This document shows positions 44,182 through 53,285 of a stretch of 58,391 nt of DNA, in pieces. Each line of letters starts with the position of its first letter. The first letter of the stretch is position 1. This stretch comes from Alistipes sp. (GTDB lineage Bacteria > Bacteroidota > Bacteroidia > Bacteroidales > Rikenellaceae). The stretch is from NCBI GenBank assembly GCA_017631255.1, contig JAGBTP010000042.1, positions 1 to 58,391 of the forward strand, read 5' to 3'. The position numbers and the translations under genes were made by a program. The notes beneath the pieces are model-generated. The model did not search any database and had not been told where the DNA came from. It was given only the letters and a program-made list of their open reading frames with translations.

Positions 44182-45000
44182 ATGTGTCTTTCGAAGAGAA
44201 ATTTGGGCGAGGTAGCACGCGGTAAGGCGTGGGCACTTGTTACAGGTGCGGCGCTGGGCATCGGTCGTCAGTACGCTGAGCAGCTTGCTGCCCTCGGATA
44301 TAACCTCCTTGTGGTCGATATTCTCGATAGCGTGAGCACCGAGGCTGTGGTAATTGCTGAGCGCCATAAGGTTAAGTGCGAGGCTAAGGTTATGGACTTG
44401 GCCACTGATAGCGCTGCGCGTGAGCTCCACGCGTGGACTACGGCAGAGGGCTACGAGTTTGATGTGGTGATTAACAATGCCGGCATCTTCTCGTTCTGCG
44501 ACATCCTCAATACGCCCGTTGAGCGCCTTGAGCGAATGATTCTGCTACACGACCTTACGCTCGTAACTATGTGCCGCCTCTATGGTGAGGATATGGCTAA
44601 GCGTGGCAAGGGTCGTCTACTTAATATGTCGTCGTACTCTATCTGGATGCCATTCCCCGGTCTTGCCGCTTATAGCGCAAGTAAGGCCTATGTCAAGAGC
44701 TTCACCGAGGCCTTTGCCAAGGAGCTTCGTGGTACGGGCGTGACGGCTACGGCGATATGTCCCGCAGGCATCGCTACCGACCTCTACGGACTCTCTAAGG
44801 ATTTGCAGAAGTTCGGTGTTAAGTGGGGTGCACTGATGACGCCTAAGAACTGCGCGCGTCGTGGCCTTAGGGCTATGTTCAAGGGCAAGCGCATCGTTGT
44901 GCCCGATTGGTGGTTCAGAATACTTATTCCTATGTGTAGCTTCCTGCCAGGCTTCATCATCCGCCCATTGCGCTCGTTCACAATGAGGTGGCAGAGCTAA
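44182..45000 (+). CDS. Short-chain dehydrogenase, probable 3-beta-hydroxysteroid dehydrogenase
   Basis: 272-residue classical SDR. NAD(P) motif TGAALGIG (21-28), NNAG (98-101), catalytic S151, Y164 and K168 in NMSSYS...AAYSASKAY. An extended C-terminal part (about 220-272) with two hydrophobic stretches (WWFRILIPMCSFLPGFII) suggests membrane association, as in 17-beta-HSD12/DltE-type members. Five bases after the flavin reductase gene, so co-transcribed. Expected role: interconvert 3-keto and 3-hydroxy groups of the same substrate. The beta stereochemistry is inferred from the known cluster, not from sequence. Confidence 0.87.
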   Translation: MCLSKRNLGEVARGKAWALVTGAALGIGRQYAEQLAALGYNLLVVDILDSVSTEAVVIAERHKVKCEAKVMDLATDSAARELHAWTTAEGYEFDVVINNAGIFSFCDILNTPVERLERMILLHDLTLVTMCRLYGEDMAKRGKGRLLNMSSYSIWMPFPGLAAYSASKAYVKSFTEAFAKELRGTGVTATAICPAGIATDLYGLSKDLQKFGVKWGALMTPKNCARRGLRAMFKGKRIVVPDWWFRILIPMCSFLPGFIIRPLRSFTMRWQS

Positions 45001-45038
45001 GTGCTGGCCTAAAGTGGGATAGGAAACAATAGAATGTT

Positions 45039-47660
45039 ATGGATAACAAGGTGACTAATACGGAGGATATGGCTGCTAAGGCAGATGCTGCGGCAACCGT
45101 GGACAAGGGGGCGGCAAAGCGTCGCTGGGGCTTCTGGCGCATAACTTTGGTGGCACTGCTGGCGCTACTTGGCGTTGTGGTGTTGGCCCTGGCTGTGGTG
45201 GTCATTATGCTTGGCCCTATCGTCGAGGCCTATGTCGAGAAGCACGATAGGGAACTTCTTGGTCGTGAGGTTACGATGGATGACCTCCATATTCGACTCT
45301 TCAAGGGCGAGGTCGAGCTTAATAACTTGGCGCTCTACGAGGAGGATGGTACTGAGGTGTTCGTCGGCGTTGGTCACTTTGCTACAAAGATTGATATAAT
45401 GGCACTCCTCGACAGTAGTGTGAGTGTGCCATATGTTGATATCGAGGCGCTTACAGCATCTGTGGTGCAGAGCCCTGAGACCTTCAACTTCGATAGTTTT
45501 ATTGATTATCTCGTTGCGACTTATGTGGGCGAGGAGAGCGACGAGAGTGCAGAGGAGGGGAGTAGCTGGAGCATTGCCGTGGAGAATATATCGCTCACCG
45601 ACGGCGCTGTGTGCTACTACGATACTGCTCTTGATAAGGAGTGGCGCGTATCGCAGTTCAGCCTTGCGATGCCTCGCTTTGCCTTGGATGAGGCTCTCGC
45701 TCTTGAGGCGGCGATGCTCATCAATGAGACGGGTGAGGTTAGCGGTCAGCTCGAGTATGACCTCAATACGCAGGATTTCGCCTTCGACGGTAGGGTGTCG
45801 CAGTTTGTCCTCGATGATGTATATAAATATGTAGTGCCATATATCAATATCCAGAGCCTCGAGGGTCGCCTTTCGGTGGATTGCAGCGTGAAGGGTAACC
45901 TCGACAATATTATGGCAATGGACATTACGGGTAGCCTTGGCTGCGAGGGTGTGGCTATCACCGCCCCAAATGGCGACGATGTCTTTAGTGTCGATAGGCT
46001 TGATATGGCGCTAAATAGGCTCAATCTCGAGGAGTCGCTATACGACTTTAGCAGCATCGAGGCCAAGGGCTATGCAACGAAGATTTGTATCCGTGAGGAT
46101 GGCAGTGTGAACCTTGCCGACCTTCTATACGATACACCTGAGATATCGATGGAGACTACGGCAGAGGCTGTGGGCGACGATATCTACGATGTGAGAGAGC
46201 GTGTGACGGTGACAACCGACGAGGAGGTGGCACCACTTAAGGATATCAATTTCCGTGTTGACACTCTGCGTCTTGCGGGTGGTAATGTGAGGTATATAGA
46301 CCGCACTATGCACGAGGAGTTCGACTATACGCTCAGGGACCTCACAGTGCGTAGTACCAACTTTGAGCTTATGGGTAAGAACCAGATTATGGTGCTTGCT
46401 CAGCTGCCAAAGCAGGGTTCGGCAATGGTACAGTGGGAGGGCTCGCTATCGGATTTTTATAACCAGTCGATCCTCACCTCGTTCAATAATGTCGATATGC
46501 AGGGCCTCTCGACCTTTGCGGAGCACTTTACGGCCTTCCCTATCACATCGGGAAATATGACATTCTTCTCGCAGAATGTAATCACCAATGGCGATATTAG
46601 GGGCGTGAGCAAGTTCGGAACATATAACTTTGCGGTGGGTAAGAAGGATAAGAGTCTCGATGTGGAGTACAACCTTCCACTGCGTATGTGCGTATATGTG
46701 CTCACCGATAGAAACAAGCATATCGATGTCGAGCTACCTATTTCGGGTAATCTTGCCTCGCCAGACTTCTCATTGCGCCGACTTGTGTGGCGTATCGTGG
46801 GCAATCTGGTGCTTAAGGTCGTGGCGTCGCCATTCGAGTGGATGGCGGGTGACAAGCAGGACGCCTTCCACCATCTCGACATCGACATTATGTCGCGCTC
46901 GCTCGACTCGGAGCAGTATGCGCGCATCGATAGTATGGCCAACACGCTCAAGAGCGATACCACGCTCAAGGTGCGCCTCACGCCTCGCGTGAACTACAAC
47001 CGTGCGGTGCAGCGCCTCTCGGAACTTAGCCTTAAGATGGCGTGCTACAACGCCTCGCAGGAGCGCGATACGGCCTACCTCGATATGTATGACTTCGTGC
47101 GTATCAAGGAGATGAAGCTGTCGGGACGCACAATTCGTGAGTATGCCGACTCGATGCTTGTGGCACGCGGGGTGTCGCCTGTGGGTATGACCTCGCAGGC
47201 CAAGGCTCGCACGCTCTATGGCGATATGGCTGAGAAGCAGCTCGAGTTCCTCATCGACGGTTATAGCCGCATCATCTCGCGCTATATTGAGTTCCAGCAC
47301 AAGGAGCTCGCCCCAGATGCCTTCGTCGTTAAGAGCATCACGCTCGACGAGTTGAAGGGATATGGTGGCAAGGATAGATATGCCGTATCGCTTATCATCG
47401 ACAACGAGGAGGTTGAAATCGACACACCTAACGATGAGGATGAGGCCGCTGATGCGGTAGAGGAGGAAAACCTGCTTGGTGACGAGGAGGTGTCAACCAC
47501 TGAGGAGGGTGTAACGGCTGAAAATAGTGCTGCGTCTGAGGAGGCTGCAAGCAAAGAAACCCTTGCCGAGGACAATAATTTCGCTACGGCGGCGTTGGAT
47601 GGTGTTGTGCAAGCATCATCGAGCGATAATGCTCTGGTGGTGAGCGAAACCAATGAATAA
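45039..47660 (+). CDS. DUF748/AsmA-like envelope protein
   Basis: 873-residue protein with an N-terminal basic stretch and one transmembrane helix (about 35-62), then an AsmA-like start (VEAYVEKHDRELLGREVTMDDLHIRLFKGEVEL split over two motifs) and a long beta-rich region. The C-terminal core IDVELPISGNLASPDF followed by VGNLVLKVVASPFEWM is typical of DUF748. The last 75 residues are acidic and Ser/Ala/Glu-rich. AsmA-like proteins span the periplasm and move or guide lipids. It follows the steroid dehydrogenase by 38 bases on the same strand, possibly in the same transcript. A role with hydrophobic substrates is only a suggestion. Confidence 0.85.
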   Translation: MDNKVTNTEDMAAKADAAATVDKGAAKRRWGFWRITLVALLALLGVVVLALAVVVIMLGPIVEAYVEKHDRELLGREVTMDDLHIRLFKGEVELNNLALYEEDGTEVFVGVGHFATKIDIMALLDSSVSVPYVDIEALTASVVQSPETFNFDSFIDYLVATYVGEESDESAEEGSSWSIAVENISLTDGAVCYYDTALDKEWRVSQFSLAMPRFALDEALALEAAMLINETGEVSGQLEYDLNTQDFAFDGRVSQFVLDDVYKYVVPYINIQSLEGRLSVDCSVKGNLDNIMAMDITGSLGCEGVAITAPNGDDVFSVDRLDMALNRLNLEESLYDFSSIEAKGYATKICIREDGSVNLADLLYDTPEISMETTAEAVGDDIYDVRERVTVTTDEEVAPLKDINFRVDTLRLAGGNVRYIDRTMHEEFDYTLRDLTVRSTNFELMGKNQIMVLAQLPKQGSAMVQWEGSLSDFYNQSILTSFNNVDMQGLSTFAEHFTAFPITSGNMTFFSQNVITNGDIRGVSKFGTYNFAVGKKDKSLDVEYNLPLRMCVYVLTDRNKHIDVELPISGNLASPDFSLRRLVWRIVGNLVLKVVASPFEWMAGDKQDAFHHLDIDIMSRSLDSEQYARIDSMANTLKSDTTLKVRLTPRVNYNRAVQRLSELSLKMACYNASQERDTAYLDMYDFVRIKEMKLSGRTIREYADSMLVARGVSPVGMTSQAKARTLYGDMAEKQLEFLIDGYSRIISRYIEFQHKELAPDAFVVKSITLDELKGYGGKDRYAVSLIIDNEEVEIDTPNDEDEAADAVEEENLLGDEEVSTTEEGVTAENSAASEEAASKETLAEDNNFATAALDGVVQASSSDNALVVSETNE

Positions 47661-47709
47661 AAAAAGATAAGATATTAATTATTAACAACTAAACAATTCA
47701 CATTAATCG

Positions 47710-48714
47710 ATGAAAAAGATCTTTACTTTTGTAGTCGTAGCTGCTGCTGCGCTCACTGCTACCTCTTGCGGTAGCCTCGGTTCAAGAAGTGTTGATACAC
47801 TCTCGTATGCCGTAGGTGCTGACCTCGGTATGAACCTTAACTTCGGTATGGCGGACTTCAACCTCAACCGTGACATCGTTATCGAGAACATCAAGGAGTT
47901 CTACGCTAACGGCGATATGGAGGGCGAGGCAATCAAGGAGACTCGTACCAAGATGATGCAGTTCCAGTACACTCGTTTTATGCCTTATATGCGTGCTAAG
48001 CGTATGCAGGAGATGATTCAGACCGACTGCCCAGATACACTTCCAGAGCTCCCTGCTCTCTACGATGAGGAGTTCACTATGGAGGGCGTTTCTGAGATGA
48101 TGGGTACAAATATGGGCGCCGCTATCAAGTCTATCGGCGAGGAACTCAATATGCGTGACCTTATGCGTGGTATGAACGAGGCTCTCGCTCTCGAGAACGC
48201 TGAGGCTGCCGATTCACTCCTTCTTATGTCACAGGAGCAGATGCGTAACTTCTTCCAGCGCTTCAGCGAGCGTAAGCAGCGTGAGGCAGAGGAGAAGCGC
48301 GCGCAGGAGATGAAGGAGAATGCTCGTCTCTCAATCGAGTGGCTCTCAGAGGTTGAGAAGGAGGAGGGCGTACAGCGCACTGAGTCTGGCCTCTTGTACC
48401 GCATCGAGCGAGCTGGTAGCGAGGTAAAGGCTACTGAGGACACAGATAAGGTATTGGTTCACTACGAGGGTACTACTCGTGAGGGTAAGGTGTTCGACTC
48501 AAGCTACGAGCGCAACGAGCCTATCTCATTCGCTCTTAACCGCGTAATCAAGGGTTGGACTGAGGGTATGAAGCTCGTAGGCGTAGGTGGCGAGATCACT
48601 CTCTGGATTCCAGCTGAGCTCGCTTACGGTGAGCGTGGTGCTGGTTCTGATATCGGTCCAAACGAGGCTCTTAAGTTCAAGGTTGAGCTTCTCGAGGTTA
48701 ACCCAGCAGAGTAA
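47710..48714 (+). CDS. FKBP-type peptidyl-prolyl isomerase lipoprotein
   Basis: 334-residue lipoprotein (lipobox ATSC, cysteine near 20). An N-terminal dimerisation-type helical region (about 30-215; VDTLSYAVGADLGMNLN and a long charged helix) precedes a C-terminal FKBP domain (about 235-332): VLVHYEGTTREGKVFDSSYER, ALNRVIKGWTEGMKLVGVGG, PAELAYGERG. This is the FkpA/Mip layout; it catalyses proline isomerisation and acts as a chaperone in the periplasm. Ends at a bidirectional terminator. Confidence 0.93.
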   Translation: MKKIFTFVVVAAAALTATSCGSLGSRSVDTLSYAVGADLGMNLNFGMADFNLNRDIVIENIKEFYANGDMEGEAIKETRTKMMQFQYTRFMPYMRAKRMQEMIQTDCPDTLPELPALYDEEFTMEGVSEMMGTNMGAAIKSIGEELNMRDLMRGMNEALALENAEAADSLLLMSQEQMRNFFQRFSERKQREAEEKRAQEMKENARLSIEWLSEVEKEEGVQRTESGLLYRIERAGSEVKATEDTDKVLVHYEGTTREGKVFDSSYERNEPISFALNRVIKGWTEGMKLVGVGGEITLWIPAELAYGERGAGSDIGPNEALKFKVELLEVNPAE

Positions 48715-48740
48715 GACCATTGCCTAAATGGCAAAATAAA

Positions 48741-48775
48741 AAGGCTGTCCGCAGTTTGTGGACAGCCCTTTTTTA
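48741..48775. terminator. Bidirectional terminator
   Basis: GGCTGTCC (48743-48750) pairs with GGACAGCC (48760-48767), flanked by A residues before and T residues after, so it serves the FKBP gene and the convergent ZIP transporter gene. Confidence 0.92.
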
Positions 48776-48814
48776 TGTTTAATATGCGCCTCGAATAGAC
48801 TTAATATGCGCACT

Positions 48815-49591
48815 CTATCCGAGTGCTACATCGAGAATCATCATAATGACAAAGCCAATGGCGAAGGCTATGGTGCCGATGTTGGAGTGCTCGCTCTGCT
48901 GCGTCTCAGGGATTAGCTCCTCGACAACGACATATAGCATCGCGCCGGCAGAGAATGTGAGTAGGTAGGGTAGTATGGGCGAGATATACTCGTAGAGCAA
49001 TACCATAACTACGGCCGATATAGGCTCGACAATGCCCGATAGTGCGCCATAGCCGAAGGCCTTGCGGCGGCTCATACCGTCAGCCCTGAGTGGTAGCGAG
49101 ATGATTGCGCCCTCGGGGATATTCTGTATAGCCATACCTATGGCCAATGCCGTTGCCGCAGCGGCGCTGATGCCCATATTACCTGCCAGGGCACCCGCAA
49201 TGACTGCACCTACGGCCATACCCTCAGGGATGTTGTGCAGCGTGACGGCCAGCATAAGCATCTGTCGCTTGCCGAGTGACGAGCTGGGGCCCTCGCGCGT
49301 ATCTGTGCCAGGGTGCATATGTGGTACCAGGGTGTCGAGCAGCAGCAGGAAGAGCATACCGAGAATGATGCCCACGGCAGCAGGCACCCAGCTTAGGCGC
49401 GCCATATGTTCCGAGAGCTCGATGGCGGGTATGATGAGCGACCACACCGAGGCTGCCACCATCACGCCTGCTGCGAAGCCAAGTAGGGCGTTGTGGAGGC
49501 GTGCTGCGACATTGCGGCGCGCAAGGAATACCATTGCTGCTCCGATGACCGTACCCGCAAAGGGGATAGCGAGAGTGTAGAGTATGTTCAT
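48815..49591 (-). CDS. ZIP-family divalent metal transporter
   Basis: 258-residue inner-membrane protein with eight hydrophobic helices. The metal-binding motif HNIPEG (helix 4) and the second motif QNIPEG (helix 5) are those of ZIP/ZupT transporters. A short histidine-containing loop (HMHPGTD) lies between helices 3 and 4. Likely imports zinc or iron/manganese. A hairpin-containing leader lies just upstream. Confidence 0.92.
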   Translation of the reverse strand: MNILYTLAIPFAGTVIGAAMVFLARRNVAARLHNALLGFAAGVMVAASVWSLIIPAIELSEHMARLSWVPAAVGIILGMLFLLLLDTLVPHMHPGTDTREGPSSSLGKRQMLMLAVTLHNIPEGMAVGAVIAGALAGNMGISAAAATALAIGMAIQNIPEGAIISLPLRADGMSRRKAFGYGALSGIVEPISAVVMVLLYEYISPILPYLLTFSAGAMLYVVVEELIPETQQSEHSNIGTIAFAIGFVIMMILDVALG

Positions 49592-49614
49592 AAGTCCTAA
49601 GTCTATAAATTTAT

Positions 49615-49653
49615 GAGCAGCCGCAGCGGTGTGTGCCGAAAAGTGTGCTGCTC
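49615..49653 (-). other. Hairpin in the leader of the ZIP gene
   Basis: GAGCAGC (49615-49621) and GCTGCTC (49647-49653) form a 7-bp stem enclosing a smaller CGG/CCG stem. It ends 24 bases before the ZIP start codon on the minus strand. No T run follows, so it is not a simple terminator. Confidence 0.45.
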
Positions 49654-49682
49654 AAAATTCTTACCTAACTAAACACTACCTT

Positions 49683-49759
49683 AAAAAAAGCCTCCCTTAT
49701 CGAAGGGAGGTCTTATGTCTATCAGAGTTACTATAAAGGGGAACCTCGAAAGGCTCCCC
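49683..49759 (-). terminator. Double terminator behind rubrerythrin
   Basis: Two hairpins on the minus strand. The first (49738-49759) has GGGGA/TCCCC and CCT/AGG arms around CGAA. The second (49691-49710) pairs CCTCCCTT with AAGGGAGG and is followed by a seven-base T run (plus-strand A 49683-49689), a strong terminator. Confidence 0.9.
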
Positions 49760-49769
49760 CGAAGATCTA

Positions 49770-50306
49770 CTAATAGTTCTCAGCCTTAATCTGGAAGTAA
49801 GCCTGTGGGTGAACGCACACTGGGCATACCTCAGGTGCCTTCTGGCCTACATGGATGTGACCGCAGTTAGAGCACTGCCAGATCATATCGCCATCGCGTG
49901 AGAATACGAGGCCACCCTCAACATTAGCCAAAAGCTTGCGGTAACGCTCCTCGTGCTCCTTCTCGATCTTACCAACCTCGTCGAAGAGGAATGCGATGTG
50001 GTCGAAGCCCTCCTCACGAGCGTCCTTAGCCATCTGAGCGTACATATCAGTCCACTCGTAGTTCTCGCCCTCAGCTGCGCACTTGAGGTTCTCAGCTGTT
50101 GAGCCGATGCCCTGCAAAAGCTTAAACCAGATCTCAGCGTGCTCCTTCTCGTTAGCAGCAGTCTCCTCGAAAATCTTAGCAATCTGAACATAGCCGTCCT
50201 TCTTTGCCTTAGATGCGAAATATGTATACTTATTGCGTGCCTGTGACTCACCAGCAAATGCCTCCCACAAGTTCTTCTCGGTCTTAGTTCCTTTCAAATC
50301 TTTCAT
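49770..50306 (-). CDS. rbr: Rubrerythrin
   Basis: 178-residue peroxide-detoxifying di-iron protein. The N-terminal four-helix ferritin-like domain carries the E-x-x-x-R and ExxH type ligands ([34 protein letters not shown]). The C-terminal rubredoxin-like domain binds iron through CSNCGH and CPVCVHP. Cytoplasmic. Expected in an oxygen-sensitive anaerobe. It has its own strong promoter and a double terminator. Confidence 0.96.
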   Translation of the reverse strand: MKDLKGTKTEKNLWEAFAGESQARNKYTYFASKAKKDGYVQIAKIFEETAANEKEHAEIWFKLLQGIGSTAENLKCAAEGENYEWTDMYAQMAKDAREEGFDHIAFLFDEVGKIEKEHEERYRKLLANVEGGLVFSRDGDMIWQCSNCGHIHVGQKAPEVCPVCVHPQAYFQIKAENY

Positions 50307-50360
50307 AGTCTTTTTAAGTTTTATAGGTTGTTAAAAATTTCGTTTATTTTTTTCTTGATG

Positions 50361-50391
50361 CAAAGATAATAGTTTTTTGGTTATCAGCAAT
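50361..50391 (-). promoter_or_regulatory. Promoter of rubrerythrin
   Basis: Minus strand: ATTG (plus CAAT 50388-50391), 19-base spacer, TATCTTTG (plus CAAAGATA 50361-50368), then CATCAAG; about 55 bases before the start codon. Confidence 0.8.
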
Positions 50392-50543
50392 AGTTTTTCG
50401 ATTGTATTATTTTATGATTTTATAGGTTTTGCTTATGTGATACTTTTGTACTATATATAATATTAATAAATATGCCAGATAAATGGATAATCTTTGCATT
50501 AAAATTGTAGTAGGCTCTCGACACAATCTAATTCAATGTTGTT

Positions 50544-52001
50544 ATGAGTACGAATACTAAAACTAATGCATTTAGACTTAGCGTGATGACATTAGCCATA
50601 ATGAACATCACAGCGGTGGTGAGCCTCAGAGGTTTGGCCACAGAGGCTATCTACGGCCTTGCGTCGGCGTTCTACTACCTTTTTGCCGCCATAGTCTTTC
50701 TTATTCCTACGGCGATGGTGGCTGCCGAACTTGCGGCTATGTTTGCCAATAAGCAGGGTGGTGTCTTTCGTTGGGTTGGCGAGGCCTTTGGTGCAAGGGT
50801 TGGCTTCCTGGCAATATGGTTGCAGTGGATACAGTCGACCATCTGGTACCCTACGGTGCTAACCTTTGGTGCAGTGAGCATCGCCTTCATCGGTATGGAC
50901 CAGTCGGCCGACGAGGTGCTGGCATCGAATCGACTCTTCACGCTCGTCGTGGTGCTGGCCATATATTGGGTTGCGACCTTCATCTCGCTTAAAGGCCTCG
51001 GCTGGGTAGGTAAGGTAAGTAAGTGGGGTGGTATAATCGGAACTATCATACCTGCCGCGTTACTCATCTTGCTGGCTATCGTCTACCTCGCTGTGGGTGG
51101 CACGAACAACCTCAATATGAAGGAGAGCTTCTTCCCCGACCTCACCAACTTTAATAACCTGGTGCTGGCAAGCTCCATATTCCTCTTCTATGCCGGTATG
51201 GAGATGATGGGTATTCATGTTATGGATGTCGATAACCCTAAGCGCAACTACCCTCGAGCTATCATTATTGGTTCGCTCGTTACGGTGCTTATCTTCATCC
51301 TCGGCACCTTTTCGCTCGGTATTGTCGTCCCTGCCAAGGAGATTAGCCTCACGCAGACGCTGCTCATCGGTTTTGATAACTACTTCAACTATCTCAAGGT
51401 GTCGTGGATGGGCCCTATCATTGCCATCGCTCTGGTCTTTGGCGTGCTGGCGGGTGTGCTCACCTGGGTTGCAGGCCCTTCAAAGGGTATCTTTGCTGTG
51501 GGTCGTGCGGGATATCTGCCTCCGTTCTTCCAGAAGACGAATAATAACGGCGTGCAGCGCAACATCCTCTTGGTGCAGGGCGTCATTGTGACAATCCTTG
51601 GCTTGCTCTTCGTGGTTATGCCTTCGGTGCAGAGCTTCTACCAGATACTCTCGCAGCTCACGGTGTTGCTATACCTTATAATGTATATGTTGATGTTCTC
51701 CTCGGCTATCGTCCTCCGCTACAAGCTACCACAGATGGAACGCCCCTTCCGCCTCGGTGCTAAGGGTAATGGCTTGATATGGATACTTGCGGGCTTGGGC
51801 TTCTGCGGCTCGCTCCTGGCCTTTGTCTTGAGCTTCATCCCGCCATCGCAGATTAGCGTCGGTAGCAATGTGGTGTGGTACGCAGTGCTTATCATCGGTG
51901 CAGTGATATTTGTGGGCATACCTTTTATTATATACGCGATGCGTAAGCCCTCGTGGAAGGCTGCCGATGCCGACTTCGAGAAGTTCGAGTGGGAGAAGTA
52001 A
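50544..52001 (+). CDS. APC-superfamily amino-acid permease (glutamate:GABA antiporter-like)
   Basis: 485-residue inner-membrane transporter with about twelve helices. The start NAFRLSVMTLAIMNITAVVSLRGL splits into the helix-1 motif of the glutamate:GABA antiporter branch (GadC-like), and YYLFAAIVFLIPTAMVAAELA with QGGVFRWVGEAFG fits helices 2-3. No glutamate decarboxylase gene is nearby, so the substrate is uncertain. A weak -7 box (AATCTTTG, 50489-50496) lies about 48 bases upstream. Confidence 0.85.
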   Translation: MSTNTKTNAFRLSVMTLAIMNITAVVSLRGLATEAIYGLASAFYYLFAAIVFLIPTAMVAAELAAMFANKQGGVFRWVGEAFGARVGFLAIWLQWIQSTIWYPTVLTFGAVSIAFIGMDQSADEVLASNRLFTLVVVLAIYWVATFISLKGLGWVGKVSKWGGIIGTIIPAALLILLAIVYLAVGGTNNLNMKESFFPDLTNFNNLVLASSIFLFYAGMEMMGIHVMDVDNPKRNYPRAIIIGSLVTVLIFILGTFSLGIVVPAKEISLTQTLLIGFDNYFNYLKVSWMGPIIAIALVFGVLAGVLTWVAGPSKGIFAVGRAGYLPPFFQKTNNNGVQRNILLVQGVIVTILGLLFVVMPSVQSFYQILSQLTVLLYLIMYMLMFSSAIVLRYKLPQMERPFRLGAKGNGLIWILAGLGFCGSLLAFVLSFIPPSQISVGSNVVWYAVLIIGAVIFVGIPFIIYAMRKPSWKAADADFEKFEWEK

Positions 52002-52022
52002 AAGGTCTAAATTCTATATTTT

Positions 52023-52053
52023 TTTCATTTCTAAGTTTAATTTCATATCTTTG
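52023..52053 (+). promoter_or_regulatory. Promoter of the PHP-EptA operon
   Basis: TTTC at 52023-52026, 19-base spacer, TATCTTTG at 52046-52053; the start codon is 27 bases on. Confidence 0.7.
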
Positions 52054-52079
52054 TACTTTTGAGATAAGAAAACTTAGAT

Positions 52080-53285
52080 ATGAAGATAGCAAAAATCTTA
52101 GCTTTATGGCTGATGCGAGCGGTGGCCACACTACTGTTGGTGGTCGCCCTCGCTATCGTTTTTACGGCGCTCAGTCCCGTGTATAACTTTCCTGAAAGCC
52201 GCCTATTTGCGGGTAAGGATATCTATAACCCCTACGAGGGCGTAGATAGCACGACGGAGTGGCATAGGGCAAACTTCCACACCCACACGCGCGTGGAGGG
52301 TATATTCAATGAGTGCGACTACACTCCCGAGGAGACGGTGAGGGAGTATATGAAGTATGGCTACGACATTGTGACCATATCGAACCACAATGAGATTACG
52401 CCATTCTCAACCCTCGAAGATGAGGCGGTGTCGATATACGAGCACGGCTATAATATTTTCAAGAGTCATAACCTCGTTTTCGGCGCCGAAAGTGAGCTTA
52501 ACTACGATATGGTTATGCCGCTCACCGCATCGCAGCGACAGTTTATGCTCAACCTTCTTAGGGCCGATGCCGATATGGTGCAGTTCAACCACCCGCTACG
52601 CTCGCGTGCTACAACCGACGAGCATATGCGCCTGCTCGAGGGCTACGAACTCGTGGAGCTTGATAGCGGCAGGAGTACCGAGAATGAGTATTGGGATGCT
52701 GCCCTTACGGCGGGCCACTATGTCCTCGGTACGGCTAACGACGACCTCCACTACCCCGATAGGAGTGCTTGCATTGCGGTGCGCTCGAACTTCTTGGCTA
52801 CCCCTGCTCTCACTTATGACGCTGTGGTGGCAACGCTGCGCCGTGGTGCCTTTTATGCAATGCGCACGCCCGACTATGGAGCTGGCGATTGGCAGGAGAA
52901 GGTGGTGCGCAACGCCTCAATACCAGCAATTAGGAACATCGGTCTTAGCGACGATGTGGTATATATCGCCCTTACGGAGGTGGCCGACTCGATTAAGTTT
53001 ACGGGCTCGGACCACCGCACTCTCCACCTCGCTACGGCGTGTGACAGTGCTGCTATGGCACTTGCTGCTAAGGAGCCTTATGTGCGCATTACGGCATACT
53101 TTGCCGATGGTGAGGTTATCTATACCAATCCCTTTGCGCGCTACGATAGCGATGTAGCCAACAGCCCTCGTCGTGAGGTGAGTCATACCGTAAATTGGCT
53201 CTACACCGTGCTGCTTAACTTGGCACTCCTTGCCGTGGCTGCGGGTCTGGTGATACTCTATGTGAAACTTATTAAACGAAGATAA
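52080..53285 (+). CDS. Membrane-anchored PHP-domain phosphoesterase
   Basis: 401-residue protein with a transmembrane helix at each end (about 10-32 and 372-396). The middle is a PHP metal-dependent phosphoesterase: FHTHTRVEG, ISNHNEITPF, EFGAESELNYD-like acidic strand (LVFGAESELNYD), FNHPLR and ANDDLHYPD supply the usual histidine/aspartate ligands. The domain most likely faces the periplasm. Its last base is the first base of the following phosphoethanolamine transferase gene, so the two are coupled. Possible role: hydrolysis of an envelope phosphate ester; the substrate is unknown. Confidence 0.85.
   Translation: MKIAKILALWLMRAVATLLLVVALAIVFTALSPVYNFPESRLFAGKDIYNPYEGVDSTTEWHRANFHTHTRVEGIFNECDYTPEETVREYMKYGYDIVTISNHNEITPFSTLEDEAVSIYEHGYNIFKSHNLVFGAESELNYDMVMPLTASQRQFMLNLLRADADMVQFNHPLRSRATTDEHMRLLEGYELVELDSGRSTENEYWDAALTAGHYVLGTANDDLHYPDRSACIAVRSNFLATPALTYDAVVATLRRGAFYAMRTPDYGAGDWQEKVVRNASIPAIRNIGLSDDVVYIALTEVADSIKFTGSDHRTLHLATACDSAAMALAAKEPYVRITAYFADGEVIYTNPFARYDSDVANSPRREVSHTVNWLYTVLLNLALLAVAAGLVILYVKLIKRR

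Noticed and set aside
50544..52001. Glutamate-dependent acid resistance system
   Set aside because: The permease resembles GadC-type antiporters, but no glutamate decarboxylase or glutaminase gene lies nearby.
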